A stretch of DNA of 64,000 bases from Streptomyces sp. NRRL B-1347. GTDB taxonomy: Bacteria > Actinomycetota > Actinomycetes > Streptomycetales > Streptomycetaceae. The translations under genes and the position numbers were made by a program. The stretch is taken from assembly GCF_000720325.1 (NCBI RefSeq), contig NZ_JOJM01000024.1:124001-188000 (forward strand). The letters run 5' to 3'. The notes under the pieces are model-generated. The model was not told the DNA's origin and made no database searches. It saw nothing but the letters and a program-made list of their open reading frames with translations. Shown here piece by piece: positions 63,379 through 64,000 of this stretch. Within the stretch, counting starts at the first letter, position 1. Every line of letters starts with the position of its first letter.

Positions 63379-64000
63379 ATGAGACTTCTGATGCTCGGTG
63401 GTACGGAATTCGTGGGGCGGGCCGTCACGGAGGCCGCGCTCGCGCGCGGCTGGGACGTGACGGTCTGCCACCGCGGGCGGCACCCGGCCCCCGCGGGCAC
63501 CCGGTCGGTCCGCATCGACCGTACGACGCCCGACGGGCTCGCCGCGCTCGCCGCCGCCGACGGCACCTGGGACGCCGTCGTCGACACCTGGTCCGGGGCG
63601 CCGCGGGCCGTGCGTGACGCCGCGCGACTGCTCGCGGGGCGCGCCGGACGGTACGCGTACGTGTCCAGCGCCTCGGTGTACCGCTACCCCGGCGAGGCCG
63701 GATCGGACGAGTCGTTCCCCGTCGTGGACGGCGATCCGGACGCGGACGCTGTGGCGTACGCGGAGGACAAGCGGGGCGGGGAGCTCGCCGCCGGCGCCGC
63801 CTTCGGGGCGGAGCGGACGCTGCTCGTGCGGGCCGGGCTCATCCTCGGTCCGTACGAGAACATCGGACGCCTGCCGTGGTGGCTGAACCGGGTCGCGCGG
63901 GGCGGTCCCGTGCTCGCGCCCGGACCGCGGGACGCGGGCATCCAGTACATCGACGTGCGGGACCTCGCCCGGTGGACGCTCGACGCGGTGGCGGCCGGGC
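63379..64000 (+). CDS. NAD-dependent epimerase/reductase, partial at window end
   Basis: 207 codons are visible from ATG 63379 with no stop before the end. LLMLGGTEFVGRAVTEAALARG is the NAD-binding GGTxFxGR motif; YVSSASVYRYPG and YAEDKRGGE form the Ser/Tyr-x3-Lys-like active site of extended SDRs. Close to the RNA-binding-type atypical SDR family common in Streptomyces. The 103 bases before it show no clear promoter. Confidence 0.88.
   Translation, partial: MRLLMLGGTEFVGRAVTEAALARGWDVTVCHRGRHPAPAGTRSVRIDRTTPDGLAALAAADGTWDAVVDTWSGAPRAVRDAARLLAGRAGRYAYVSSASVYRYPGEAGSDESFPVVDGDPDADAVAYAEDKRGGELAAGAAFGAERTLLVRAGLILGPYENIGRLPWWLNRVARGGPVLAPGPRDAGIQYIDVRDLARWTLDAVAAG

Overview
This is high-GC actinobacterial DNA, almost certainly from a Streptomyces chromosome. 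Third-codon-position GC bias is strong, GTG starts are common, and the gene order pepA-lpdA-sucB-(GntR)-aceE ... lipB-lipA ... DUF4191/RDD-glnA ... glnII matches, from memory, the S. coelicolor SCO2179-SCO2210 region. No rRNA, tRNA or CRISPR array was seen.

Layout. 1-7574: leucyl aminopeptidase tail, then dihydrolipoamide dehydrogenase (E3), a two-lipoyl-domain E2, a GntR regulator and the pyruvate dehydrogenase E1 AceE. 7662-16253: housekeeping and regulatory genes (WYL regulator, SDR, DUF4240, membrane PP2C phosphatase, GNAT, epimerase, FAD amine oxidase-like, helix-turn-helix/TPR regulator). 16506-18367: lipB and lipA, which make the lipoyl cofactor used by the E2 above; lipB is broken as sequenced. 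18862-19805: a small conserved protein and DUF4191.

19743-33521 is an integrated conjugative-type element of about 13.8 kb, bounded by identical 21-bp direct repeats inside the 3' end of the DUF4191 gene. It carries a large serine integrase, a RepSA-like replication initiator, a TraB/FtsK DNA translocase with small transfer-type genes, a KorSA-like GntR repressor with three copies of one operator, a secreted SH3-like protein and a cargo block (kinase-like protein, GRDP-like protein, TPR regulator). Both the host gene and the integrase gene exchange their 3' ends when the element integrates.

33572-35883: the displaced DUF4191 terminator, an RDD membrane protein and glnA with a clear GlnR operator. 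35954-39787: a homopolymer-rich stretch that looks like a bad assembly join, running into a large secreted protein joining a lytic-transglycosylase-like domain to an SGNH esterase domain that lacks its end. 40172-49326: accessory genes (small secreted protein, two related LysR regulators, three dihydrofolate-reductase-like genes of which one is truncated, secreted hydrolase, cation/proton antiporter, MFS pump and Rrf2 regulator sharing an operator). 49367-53215: a four-gene translationally coupled operon for a FecCD/BtuFCD-type importer behind a cobalamin riboswitch, so probably a vitamin B12 uptake system. 53244-61052: AraC/VOC pair, HAD phosphatase, asparaginase, DUF2252, hydrolase, ArsC-like and membrane protein. 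61109-64000: glnII with its own GlnR operator, a small leader-like ORF, a PhoB-type DNA-binding protein and the start of an epimerase running off the end.

Three themes tie the genes together: lipoate-dependent dehydrogenase complexes and lipoate synthesis; nitrogen assimilation with both glutamine synthetases under GlnR-like sites; and a mobile element with its own regulon. The strongest items for follow-up are the element with its double tail swap, the KorSA-like operator set, the LT-SGNH protein, and two loci (lipB and 35954-36022) where the sequence itself should be verified.
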